Under the pieces are notes generated by a model, which was not told where the DNA came from, ran no database searches, and was given only the letters and a program-made list of their open reading frames with translations. From positions 1 to 12,507 of the forward strand of contig JAGGRS010000174.1 in assembly GCA_021159475.1 (NCBI GenBank): a stretch of DNA of 12,507 nt, in the 5' to 3' direction. The DNA is from Candidatus Methanophagales archaeon. Its GTDB lineage: Archaea > Halobacteriota > Syntropharchaeia > Alkanophagales > Methanospirareceae. Made by a program: the position numbers and the translations under genes. The first letter of the stretch is position 1. Each line of letters begins with the position of its first letter. Positions 1-5,751 of this stretch are shown in pieces.

Positions 1-108
1 AACGAAAAACTTGGCAATCTTGGATTGAGGATGAGAGATTGGGAGGATGCTTTGGGAGATTATCTGATGGAGAAAGGAGGGATGATGGGGCGAAGGGCGA
101 GGGGCTAA
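1..108 (+). CDS. 3' end of an unidentified gene (partial)
   Basis: Frame 1 is open from the first base of the window to a TAA at 106-108, giving 35 residues of a C-terminus that ends in a basic stretch (GRRARG). The strand and purine-rich composition match the antitoxin gene that follows about 80 bases later. I do not recognise the protein. Because only 35 codons are visible the frame could be open by chance, so this is a tentative call. Confidence 0.35.
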   Translation, partial: NEKLGNLGLRMRDWEDALGDYLMEKGGMMGRRARG

Positions 109-142
109 GACCTTGCGGTTTACATCTATCAATCAAAGCAAT

Positions 143-152
143 AAATATTTTA
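143..152 (+). promoter_or_regulatory. Probable TATA box for the antitoxin-toxin pair
   Basis: An AT-only stretch, AAATATTTTA, is preceded by a purine-rich AAAGCAAT that could act as a BRE. It lies 35-44 bases before the chosen antitoxin ATG at 187, so transcription would start near 172-178, just ahead of the GGTGAT ribosome binding site. This is a match to archaeal promoter spacing by eye only. Confidence 0.4.
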
Positions 153-186
153 AAGCATAAAAACAGACTTAATCGTGGTGATAATT

Positions 187-381
187 ATGGGAATAAGGGT
201 AAAGGCGAGATATGAGGATAAGGTATTGAGACCTTTAGAGGAATTGGGGTTGAAGGAAGGAGAGGAAGTGGAGATAGAAGTGAAAAAGAACCCAGTTGAG
301 ATGTTAGTGGGAATGATAAAGATTTCCAATAAGAAATGGGTGGATGAGATAATAGAGAGTCCTGATTTGGAGCCCGTTTAG
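187..381 (+). CDS. DUF104/AF2212-like antitoxin
   Basis: A 64-residue protein whose N-terminal half (VKARYEDKVLRPLEELGLKE, then an EGEEVEIEV strand) is the classic DUF104/AF2212-like antitoxin pattern: a short strand, a 'vLrPLe.l.LkEGe.v' turn and an acidic strand. The C-terminal part (residues about 32-64) would wrap the toxin. By family it neutralises a PIN-domain RNase and usually represses its own operon. I chose ATG 187 rather than GTG 175 or GTG 178 because GGTGA at 177-181 is an archaeal ribosome binding site placed 5 bases before it. The stop TAG directly abuts the ATG of the PIN gene, so the pair is translationally linked. Family assignment is secure; the target RNA cannot be read from sequence. 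Confidence 0.85.
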   Translation: MGIRVKARYEDKVLRPLEELGLKEGEEVEIEVKKNPVEMLVGMIKISNKKWVDEIIESPDLEPV

Positions 382-878
382 ATGTTAAACGATATAGAGC
401 CGGGGACAGAGGTCTTCATAGATGCCAATATTTTTCTTTATGATATCTTAGAGCATTGGAGATATGGCGAGGTGTGTAAAACTTTTTTAGAGGATGTAAA
501 TAGAGGCAAATACAGTAGTTTAACCTCCGTTTTAGTCTGTAACGAGGTTTTTCATAGAACAATGATTGCTGAAGTCGTAGAGAAATATGAAATAGAGCCG
601 AAATCTGTTGTTAGTTACTTGAAGAGGAATCGGGACATTATAAAAGGGTTAAAAAAGCTTGGAATGCTGTGGAGAATATTAAGCGAATAGAGAATTTGAG
701 AATTGTTGAAATGGATAGAGAAGTCTTTGACACTGCTTTAGGCTATTCTAAGGAATATTGCTTGTTATCAAACGATGCTATACATGTTGCAACGATGAAA
801 AGATATGGAATAACGAATATCGCAACAAACGACCCAGACTTTGAGAGGGTGGGAGGGATAAAGGTTTGGAAGCCTTAA
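382..878 (+). pseudogene. PIN-domain (VapC-type) RNase toxin, split by a -1 frame change
   Basis: Two overlapping frames together encode one PIN protein. Frame 1 from ATG 382 gives VFIDANIFLY (acidic D14) and CNEVFHRT (E55), then runs to an early TAG at 688-690. The -1 frame carries the rest: LLSNDAIHVA (D132) and TNDPDFERV (D151/D153), ending at TAA 876-878. Joined at the A-run 651-656, the product is 165 residues, a normal PIN length, with all the acidic metal-binding residues expected of the family. Without a frame change the product is 102 residues and lacks the C-terminal acidic residues, so it should be inactive. PIN toxins of this kind are Mg-dependent RNases controlled by the antitoxin encoded just upstream, with zero spacing. 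The break may be a one-base insertion in the A-run, a sequencing error, or programmed -1 frameshifting, because the run forms the heptamer A AAA AAG in the correct frame. I annotate it as broken but do not exclude a live recoded gene. Confidence 0.75.
651..657 (+). other. A AAA AAG heptamer at the toxin frame break
   Basis: Read in frame, the codons are TTA AAA AAG, which is the canonical -1 slippery heptamer known from bacterial dnaX. A one-base slip here moves the ribosome exactly into the frame that encodes the rest of the PIN domain. I see no convincing stimulatory stem-loop just downstream and only weak purine-rich sequence upstream, so a homopolymer indel is an equally good reading. Confidence 0.5.
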
Positions 879-1100
879 AGATACAAAGTGATTGAAAATA
901 AATCGGTGAAATGGGAAGAGGATAGATGAGTGGAGGGCTAATGAGTAAAGCGGGTTTTAAATTTGAAGAACTGTTATACTCAACCAGATGCTTCACTCCA
1001 CTTTCCATCCTCTTTAGCCCTTTTAGCCTTCAATTCTTTCCCTTTCAGATTCACGTTTTATTTCCGCCTGCCTCTCCATCTCCTCAATTGTCAGTGAAAT

Positions 1101-1814
1101 TCATACTCGTACGAGTTGTGGTATCTCGCCCCATTTCGCAAGCACATCGCGGTATATCACAAGTGCGCCCTTTATGCGTGGTACATGAGCGATACTGCGG
1201 AAGCAATCATGCAATGCATGGGGTGTATCTGTATCCTTGACGGAATTGCTGAGTGCAGTTGCAGCGGCATCTGAGAGTGCCGCACTGTCGCTTAGCACCG
1301 TTGCCGCATCAGCGTATCCAAAACTTATAGAATGACCAACAGTCCCCGATGAGGTGCATATACCGATAAGTGAGGATGATGGCTTAATCCTGAGTGCGAT
1401 ACGATTTGAGAACGGGCTGTTGCCCGCATAGATACCAACAAGCACCTCCCTATCATTTATCAATGCGACATCACCCCCGTTATCCACTATCGCATGAGTG
1501 GCGCCGGCATCATGCATAGCTTCAACTGCCAGTTCTGCCAATGTTCCTGCAACTGCGGACATCGGTCCTATACCAAACATAGAGGATGCGTTTATCATCC
1601 GCTGCACCACCTCCGGTATCTTCTCTCCCTCACCGGCTTCTTCAACATAATAGTGATAAGGCTCGAGGGTGACGAGGAAGAAGGGGTGCCCGCGTATGAA
1701 CCTCTCAAGCTCCTTCCTGTGCTCCTTTAGCTCCTGTTTCGCTATCTCTATATATTTCCTCTCGTCCGCGGTAATCCATGCAGAGGTCTCTTTCAATACG
1801 AAATGCTCCCTCAT
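1101..1814 (-). CDS. UPF0280 family protein (ApbE-like fold)
   Basis: This 237-residue protein matches the UPF0280 family, found mostly in methanogenic archaea and relatives and of unproven function. N-terminal MREHFVLKET and the basic helix around residues 20-40 fit the family start. Core motifs are GIGPMSAVAG (81-90), DNGGDVALIN (111-120), the Gly/Ser-rich GICTSSGTVGHSISFG (151-166) and YADAATVLSDSAALSDAAAT (167-186). The last block resembles the Ala/Asp-rich helix of ApbE flavin transferases, to which UPF0280 is distantly related, so a flavin- or pterin-related role is a reasonable inference only. The gene follows the Uma2 gene by 24 bases on the same strand and may share its transcript. 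The frame continues open for 25 codons beyond the TGA, discussed separately. Confidence 0.85.
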   Translation of the reverse strand: MREHFVLKETSAWITADERKYIEIAKQELKEHRKELERFIRGHPFFLVTLEPYHYYVEEAGEGEKIPEVVQRMINASSMFGIGPMSAVAGTLAELAVEAMHDAGATHAIVDNGGDVALINDREVLVGIYAGNSPFSNRIALRIKPSSSLIGICTSSGTVGHSISFGYADAATVLSDSAALSDAAATALSNSVKDTDTPHALHDCFRSIAHVPRIKGALVIYRDVLAKWGEIPQLVRV

Positions 1815-1838
1815 TGTTTGTGATTTACCCGTTTATAT

Positions 1839-2426
1839 CTATACTAACTCCCTCAACACATCCAAAACCGGCGGTAAATTCCATAACCACGCGACTTTTA
1901 GCCAAAGTCCTTCTATAATTTCGGAATGATATATCCCGTGCGTATCTTCTACTCGCCTCTCGTATCTCCCTTCTTTTAAGATAAAGAAATCGGCTCTCTT
2001 CGTCTCAGGGTCGAGTATCCAGTATTCTTTCACGCCGCCGATTTCATATTCCGCAAATTTCTCACCCCTATCCCTCAACAGACTTTCTTCTGATATTATT
2101 TCAATGACGAGGTCCGCGGGACCATCTAAGTATCTCTTCTTGAGCTTATCGCGGTTTTCATCTCTGAGAAAGATAATATCGGGCTCTCTTCCGGGCAAAT
2201 CGGGTCCGGTCTTCATCTGAAAAGGCGCTGAACGTATGATACCCAACTTGTTCGCCTCTACATAAATACGGAGCACAGAATTAAGCCAGCCAGCCAAATC
2301 TTGATGCACATCCGATGCTGACGAATACCGCTCTATCTTACCATTCACCCATTCGGCTAAGGTATCCTCGTCACAGAGAGCGAGAAAATCCTCATAACTT
2401 ATGTATTCTTCCACATCCTTCACCAT
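1839..2426 (-). CDS. Uma2 family (DUF820) PD-(D/E)XK-type endonuclease
   Basis: The 195-residue protein has the Uma2/DUF820 layout: an N-terminal 'YEDFLAL...AEWVNGKIE' block (11-32), GREPDIIFL (79-87) giving the first acidic residues, DLVIEIISEES (105-115) with catalytic-type E109, then DRGEKFAEYE (119-128) and VKEYWILDPET (132-142). These are the restriction-endonuclease-like fold positions of the family. Uma2 proteins are very abundant in cyanobacteria and occur sporadically elsewhere; their natural DNA target and role are mostly unknown, and many behave as mobile or accessory genes. It precedes the UPF0280 gene on the same strand and diverges from the DUF357 gene. No clear Shine-Dalgarno is visible, only GGT close to the start, so translation may be leaderless from the AT-rich box at 2451-2460. 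Confidence 0.88.
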   Translation of the reverse strand: MVKDVEEYISYEDFLALCDEDTLAEWVNGKIERYSSASDVHQDLAGWLNSVLRIYVEANKLGIIRSAPFQMKTGPDLPGREPDIIFLRDENRDKLKKRYLDGPADLVIEIISEESLLRDRGEKFAEYEIGGVKEYWILDPETKRADFFILKEGRYERRVEDTHGIYHSEIIEGLWLKVAWLWNLPPVLDVLRELV

Positions 2427-2450
2427 TACCTATTCATATAGACGGGAACT

Positions 2451-2460
2451 ATAATATTTT
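2451..2460 (-). promoter_or_regulatory. Possible TATA box in the Uma2/DUF357 divergent spacer
   Basis: On the minus strand this reads AAAATATTAT and lies 25-34 bases upstream of the Uma2 ATG, the spacing expected for a leaderless archaeal transcript. The same AT-rich spacer (2427-2520) also contains CTATAAGC at 2461-2468 on the plus strand, which could serve the DUF357 gene at 2521. Both are visual matches only. Confidence 0.35.
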
Positions 2461-2520
2461 CTATAAGCTCTATTTTCTATTATCTCACTTCTGCACTGCA
2501 AACAGACGGCGGTAGCAAAA

Positions 2521-2745
2521 ATGAGTGAAGAGGAAAGGATAAAGAAGGACATCGCACTTTTTGAGCAGAGTCTGGTTGAGCTCGACTCGCTATCGCTCAC
2601 GAGCAGTGAGGCGGTGGTGGTGGCTCAAGCGAAGCGATATTACGAGGATACGAAATATTATCTCGAGAAGGGCGATTACTTTACCGCATTTGGCTGTATA
2701 AACTACGCACATGGATTGATAGATGGAATAAAGCGAAGGAAATGA
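2521..2745 (+). CDS. DUF357 family protein
   Basis: A 74-residue, mostly helical protein. The segment AKRYYEDTKYYLEKGDYFTA followed by FGCINYAHGLIDGIKRRK (residues 37-74) is the signature of DUF357, a small archaeal family ending in 'gDy..Af..inYAhG.lDg'. The family has no established biochemical role; its helix-turn-helix-like hairpin resembles HEPN/TPR-type helical pairs, but that is only a resemblance. ATG 2521 is used, with a weak GGCGGT about 10 bases before it. The gene stands alone between the divergent Uma2 gene and the downstream tRNA-Val, which has its own TATA box. Confidence 0.85.
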   Translation: MSEEERIKKDIALFEQSLVELDSLSLTSSEAVVVAQAKRYYEDTKYYLEKGDYFTAFGCINYAHGLIDGIKRRK

Positions 2746-2771
2746 AAGGTGAAGCGGAATTTGTCAAAGAT

Positions 2772-2782
2772 TTTTAAATATA
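2772..2782 (+). promoter_or_regulatory. TATA box of tRNA-Val
   Basis: TTTTAAATATA lies 26-36 bases upstream of the tRNA 5' end and follows purine-rich GTCAAAGA, which fits a BRE plus TATA arrangement. Its position just after the DUF357 stop suggests the tRNA is transcribed independently. Confidence 0.6.
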
Positions 2783-2807
2783 GAGGGTTTGAAATTAATA
2801 GAGTGGA

Positions 2808-2880
2808 GGGCCCGTGGTCTAGCTGGAATGACGTCGCCTTTACGAGGCGAAGGTCATGCGTTCGAATCGCATCGGGCCCA
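2808..2880 (+). tRNA. tRNA-Val (anticodon TAC)
   Basis: A complete cloverleaf can be folded by eye. The acceptor stem GGGCCCG pairs with CGGGCCC (2873-2879) with discriminator A2880. The D stem is GTC/GAC. The anticodon stem TCGCC/GGCGA holds the loop TTTACGA with anticodon TAC, reading valine GTA and related codons. The variable loop is AGGTC, and the T arm is ATGCG-TTCGAAT-CGCAT. There is no intron and no encoded CCA (TTA follows), as is common in archaea. It is convergent with the glutamate-synthase-like gene, whose stop lies 15 bases away. Confidence 0.95.
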
Positions 2881-2895
2881 TTATCCAAACCACTC

Positions 2896-4503
2896 TCACG
2901 ATGTTAATATCTCCTCAAACAGCTCAGCCTCTATTTCATGCATCATTGGTATCCCTGTGACCTCAGAAGCAAGCCTGCTAAGTGCCGCAATATCGCCACG
3001 GTCTATCAAATCCAGTTTGAACTTGCGAGTGCCGGCGAGCAACTGCTTTAAACCCAGTCCCAACCTCTCGCTGAGATACGTGTAAACACCAACCGCAGAC
3101 CACGGTATCTCCTTACCCACTCTATCGCCATATTCACCTTTTATCTCATCAGCAGCGATAAAGAACTTCTCCGGGCTGTTGCCATATTTATTCGCGAAAT
3201 CCCTCGGTAACCTGTTCTTTTCTGCGAGTTCGGTGAAATAGAGCGACTTCATCGCTGCCGTCAGCGGCGACCTTGCCATTGTGATAGATTTCACGAACGG
3301 TCCTCTGCCATTGTTCCCGTCGAAATTGCTGAGCGCTATCGCCTTGAATATCTGTGTCTCATTGACGAACCCGCCAGCCATGCTTATATCGGGCACGTAT
3401 TTCCCCGCTCGCTGCAGTATCCTCGCACACTTCAATACCTGCGCTTCCAGATACACGGTGGGCGTACTCATCTCATTCATCATCGGCACCGGACTCATCC
3501 CCGTCCCTCCACCTGCTCCATCAAACGTTATATAATCCACTTTTGCTTCTGATGCCACTTTCATCGTCCATGCAACGTCCACAGGGCGATAAGCACCGGT
3601 CTTTATCGTTACATGCTTTGCTCCTATGCCACGCAACCATTCGACATCCTCCACGAAATCGCGCTCCTCCGGGAATCCCACGCGACTGTGCCGCTCGAAT
3701 GTCTTGAACAATCCATTTTTGAACGCTTCTTGAACCACAGGCTCTTCCGGGTCTGGCAGCACGATATATCCCCTCTTCTTCAGTTCCAGTGCCCTATCAA
3801 GCGAAGAAACACGTATTTCTCCACCTATCGCCTTTGCGCCCTGCCCCCATTTCCTCTCTATTATGTTCACTTCCAGTTTTGACAATACATACTCGTCCAC
3901 GCCGAACCTCTGGTCTTCCACATTCGTCTGCACTGCGATATCACCGTATTTGCCGTCCCAGTATTCCTTGAAAAGTCTCACCCTCCGCTCCATCTCCGGC
4001 GAGCGCGTCACTTTCCCGTTCGTGAATACCGACTCTTTATCAACACCGCAAACGTTCTCCCCGATAATTATTATTACTCCTGAGAGTGCGGCGCCGATAG
4101 CAAGTGCATCCCAGTTGTTTTCTCCTACCGCGGTGGACCCGAATGCGCCCGTTGCCAGCGGTATTTTCAACGGAATACCCCCTATCTTCGATTCTATATC
4201 CACGTTATGGAACAAAGCGACATCCGGCTCTGGTTCAATCCCTTCCGCGCCTCGCAACCGCGAAAGGATATTGAAGTCAGACCAATCGAGTCCATAATCC
4301 TTGTTCGACGCGGCAGTACTCCATCCAAATTGCTCTGGCTCCGGATATAATACTTCTCGTCCCCTGAACGCGCTCTTACCAACTTCGCATAGCACCGTGC
4401 ACTCCTTCACGCATATCGGACACATTCCACTCAGTGCATTCACATCTCTCCTTCTCACGGACGTTCCCGTGGTAGACCTCGCATTTGCATATATATCTGC
4501 CAT
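2896..4503 (-). CDS. FMN-binding glutamate synthase-type protein (GltB central-domain family)
   Basis: The 535-residue protein matches the FMN-binding domain of glutamate synthase. It has an N-terminal CPICVKECTVLCEVG (Cys at 28, 31, 35, 39; likely an Fe-S or metal site), then a TIM-barrel with TGAFGSTAVGENNW, VTIKTGAYRPVD, ITFDGAGGGTGMSPVP (about 325-341) and ISMAGGFVNETQIFKA (about 373-388). It lacks the glutaminase domain, so it would use free ammonia or an amine, or be fed by another subunit. The canonical 3Fe-4S Cys triad that should follow the barrel is absent: the equivalent region (GPFVKSITMARSPLTAAM, from about 401) has no Cys. I chose ATG 4503 over GTG 4512 because GTG 4512 lies inside a GGGGTGAT ribosome binding site. 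The gene follows the FrhB-like gene by 12 bases, implying F420H2-derived electrons. The exact substrate is inferred. Confidence 0.85.
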   Translation of the reverse strand: MADIYANARSTTGTSVRRRDVNALSGMCPICVKECTVLCEVGKSAFRGREVLYPEPEQFGWSTAASNKDYGLDWSDFNILSRLRGAEGIEPEPDVALFHNVDIESKIGGIPLKIPLATGAFGSTAVGENNWDALAIGAALSGVIIIIGENVCGVDKESVFTNGKVTRSPEMERRVRLFKEYWDGKYGDIAVQTNVEDQRFGVDEYVLSKLEVNIIERKWGQGAKAIGGEIRVSSLDRALELKKRGYIVLPDPEEPVVQEAFKNGLFKTFERHSRVGFPEERDFVEDVEWLRGIGAKHVTIKTGAYRPVDVAWTMKVASEAKVDYITFDGAGGGTGMSPVPMMNEMSTPTVYLEAQVLKCARILQRAGKYVPDISMAGGFVNETQIFKAIALSNFDGNNGRGPFVKSITMARSPLTAAMKSLYFTELAEKNRLPRDFANKYGNSPEKFFIAADEIKGEYGDRVGKEIPWSAVGVYTYLSERLGLGLKQLLAGTRKFKLDLIDRGDIAALSRLASEVTGIPMMHEIEAELFEEILTS

Positions 4504-4515
4504 TTCAATCACCCC

Positions 4516-5619
4516 TTAATGTGATGCTTGCAACGTAAAAGAATACGGATTGGTTAAGCACGCAGAACAAATCCCCATCTGGTCCAGTATCATACCATAA
4601 TTCCTCATCTTCTTATTAAAAGCGAGCCTTTCTATCTTTTTTATACCTGCATCATCCAGCTTCTTCGTTTCTATTGCTTTTTTTGATACACTTACGAGCT
4701 CCTCTCCCACTTCTGTCCGGATTATTAATGACGTGTATCCTTCTGGCGAACCAGACGAGCCTGCGGAAACATCCGCAAGCTGTGAGGTGAAATCTTCGCA
4801 TATCCTGCATGTATCCCGTGCGCAAGATTCCATATCTTTTGTTGGAATACTGTATTCTTTGTCCTTTGTAACCACCATAAATTTACCCTTTGTAACATAA
4901 AACCGCTCCACCTCTTTGATATCTATCCCACGTTCGGCGAGGAACATGACCAGATCACGGTGCCAGAAAGCCTCGGTGCAAAAAAGCCCGATTAAGACCT
5001 TCACACGGTCCAGCTCCAGAGCGGGGTCACGCAACGCCTGAAGTCTCCTCACCGCCTCTATATTACAGCCCGTGCCGACCATTGCGATATTTTCATACCC
5101 GCGGTCTATCGCCTCCCATACCGCGAGGACAGAAGGGCAGGCAGTGAATTTTGAACCTCTGCCACGCAAAACTTCTTCCGGTGTGGTGGCAACAAAAGGT
5201 TCGGCTTTCCAATCTTCTGTCCGAATAGCGACAACGGCGGCATCTATAAATCCACTTCTTAACGCTTCACATAGCATTGCTGTTATAACACTGCCATCCT
5301 GCCCCACCTCTCTTATGCCCTCCTCCGTTGCTCTTGCACTTATTATTTCTTTATAGTGCCCCAGAATTCGTCCCTCGGGACTGGAAGCACAGGGACTGAA
5401 ATCACATACGCCATAATCCTTCCTCGGGCACTCCCCCTCACATAAACGGCAAGCTGCGAACGAGCGCGGACAGAAGCTGAAACAGAAGCCTTTTGACACT
5501 GTTCCGCCACACCCCTTGTCAAACACCACTTCTTCCTCTTTATACTTCTCAAAATCCGGTATGAACGCCGCACACGCACCGCAATAGCAGCATACCGGGA
5601 AGCTTCTTTCGTTCGCCAT
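4516..5619 (-). CDS. FrhB-family coenzyme F420-binding Fe-S flavoprotein
   Basis: A 367-residue member of the F420 hydrogenase/dehydrogenase beta-subunit (FrhB/FpoF/FdhB) family, which moves electrons between F420 and a partner via FAD and Fe-S clusters. The N-terminus is Cys-rich: CCYCGAC (10-16), C37, GFCFSFCP (45-51), CRLCEGEC (57-64), C72 and C77. The core has GQDGSVITAMLCEALRSG (106-123), GRGSKFTACPSVLAVWEA (153-170), MVGTGCNIEAVRR (180-192), VLIGLFCTEAFWH (208-220) and CARDTCRICEDFTSQLADVS (266-285); these match the flavin/F420 and 4Fe-4S motifs of the family. It heads a two-gene minus-strand operon with the glutamate synthase-type gene, with a GGAGGA site about 11 bases before ATG 5619 and a TATA-like box at 5674-5684. 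No hydrogenase, Fpo or formate dehydrogenase genes are nearby, so the neighbour is the likely acceptor. Confidence 0.88.
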   Translation of the reverse strand: MANERSFPVCCYCGACAAFIPDFEKYKEEEVVFDKGCGGTVSKGFCFSFCPRSFAACRLCEGECPRKDYGVCDFSPCASSPEGRILGHYKEIISARATEEGIREVGQDGSVITAMLCEALRSGFIDAAVVAIRTEDWKAEPFVATTPEEVLRGRGSKFTACPSVLAVWEAIDRGYENIAMVGTGCNIEAVRRLQALRDPALELDRVKVLIGLFCTEAFWHRDLVMFLAERGIDIKEVERFYVTKGKFMVVTKDKEYSIPTKDMESCARDTCRICEDFTSQLADVSAGSSGSPEGYTSLIIRTEVGEELVSVSKKAIETKKLDDAGIKKIERLAFNKKMRNYGMILDQMGICSACLTNPYSFTLQASH

Positions 5620-5657
5620 AAACTATCTTCTCCTCCTTTTCCTTTTTATCACCCTTG

Positions 5658-5675
5658 TTCTCTAAAAGAAGAGAA
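5658..5675. promoter_or_regulatory. 6-bp inverted repeat between TATA box and expected start of the FrhB-like gene
   Basis: TTCTCT and AGAGAA flank a 6-base AAAAGA spacer. The repeat overlaps the proximal edge of the TATA-like box and lies just upstream of the predicted transcription start (near 5650 on the minus strand), a place where archaeal repressors often bind. A short AT-rich palindrome can also occur by chance. Confidence 0.3.
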
Positions 5676-5684
5676 TATAAAAAA
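5674..5684 (-). promoter_or_regulatory. TATA-like box for the FrhB/GltB-like operon
   Basis: On the minus strand this reads TTTTTTATATT, preceded by CTCAAATAG. It lies 55-65 bases before the ATG at 5619, leaving a leader of about 30 bases that contains the GGAGGA ribosome binding site. It is the only strong TATA candidate in this spacer on that strand. Confidence 0.45.
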
Positions 5685-5722
5685 CTATTTGAGAATTTTT
5701 CATACTATGTTCCGCACATCTT

Positions 5723-5730
5723 GATATATG
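5723..5730 (+). promoter_or_regulatory. Possible TATA box for the COG3199 gene
   Basis: GATATATG is 22-29 bases upstream of ATG 5752. There is no purine-rich ribosome binding site between it and the ATG, so a leaderless transcript starting at or near the ATG is the natural reading. Confidence 0.35.
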
Positions 5731-5751
5731 AACAATATTATACATTGATGC

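Noticed and set aside
778-1008. A 76-codon minus-strand frame over the 3' end of the PIN toxin
   Set aside because: It is the reverse complement of the conserved PIN C-terminus, with Pro/Ser/Leu-rich shadow composition and no ribosome binding site.
1101-1103. TGA of the UPF0280 gene as a selenocysteine codon
   Set aside because: The family has no Cys or Sec at that point and I see no convincing SECIS-like structure downstream; a point mutation or a true stop is simpler.
926-1240. A 104-codon plus-strand frame with a purine-rich stretch before its ATG
   Set aside because: Most of it is antisense to the clear UPF0280 gene, its composition is Phe/Pro/Ser-rich as expected of a shadow frame, and it matches no family I know.
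175-2426. A defence island made of antitoxin, PIN toxin and Uma2 nuclease
   Set aside because: The Uma2 gene is on the opposite strand next to UPF0280, and no restriction, CRISPR or other defence genes are present; proximity alone is too weak.
2808-2880. tRNA-Val as an integration site for the accessory genes on its left
   Set aside because: I found no second copy of the tRNA 3' end in the window and no integrase; the toxin and Uma2 genes alone do not define an element.
2896-4503. The GltB-like gene as MgsC of N-methylglutamate synthase
   Set aside because: No MgsA or MgsB partner genes are in the neighbourhood and the flanking partner is an F420-type protein instead.
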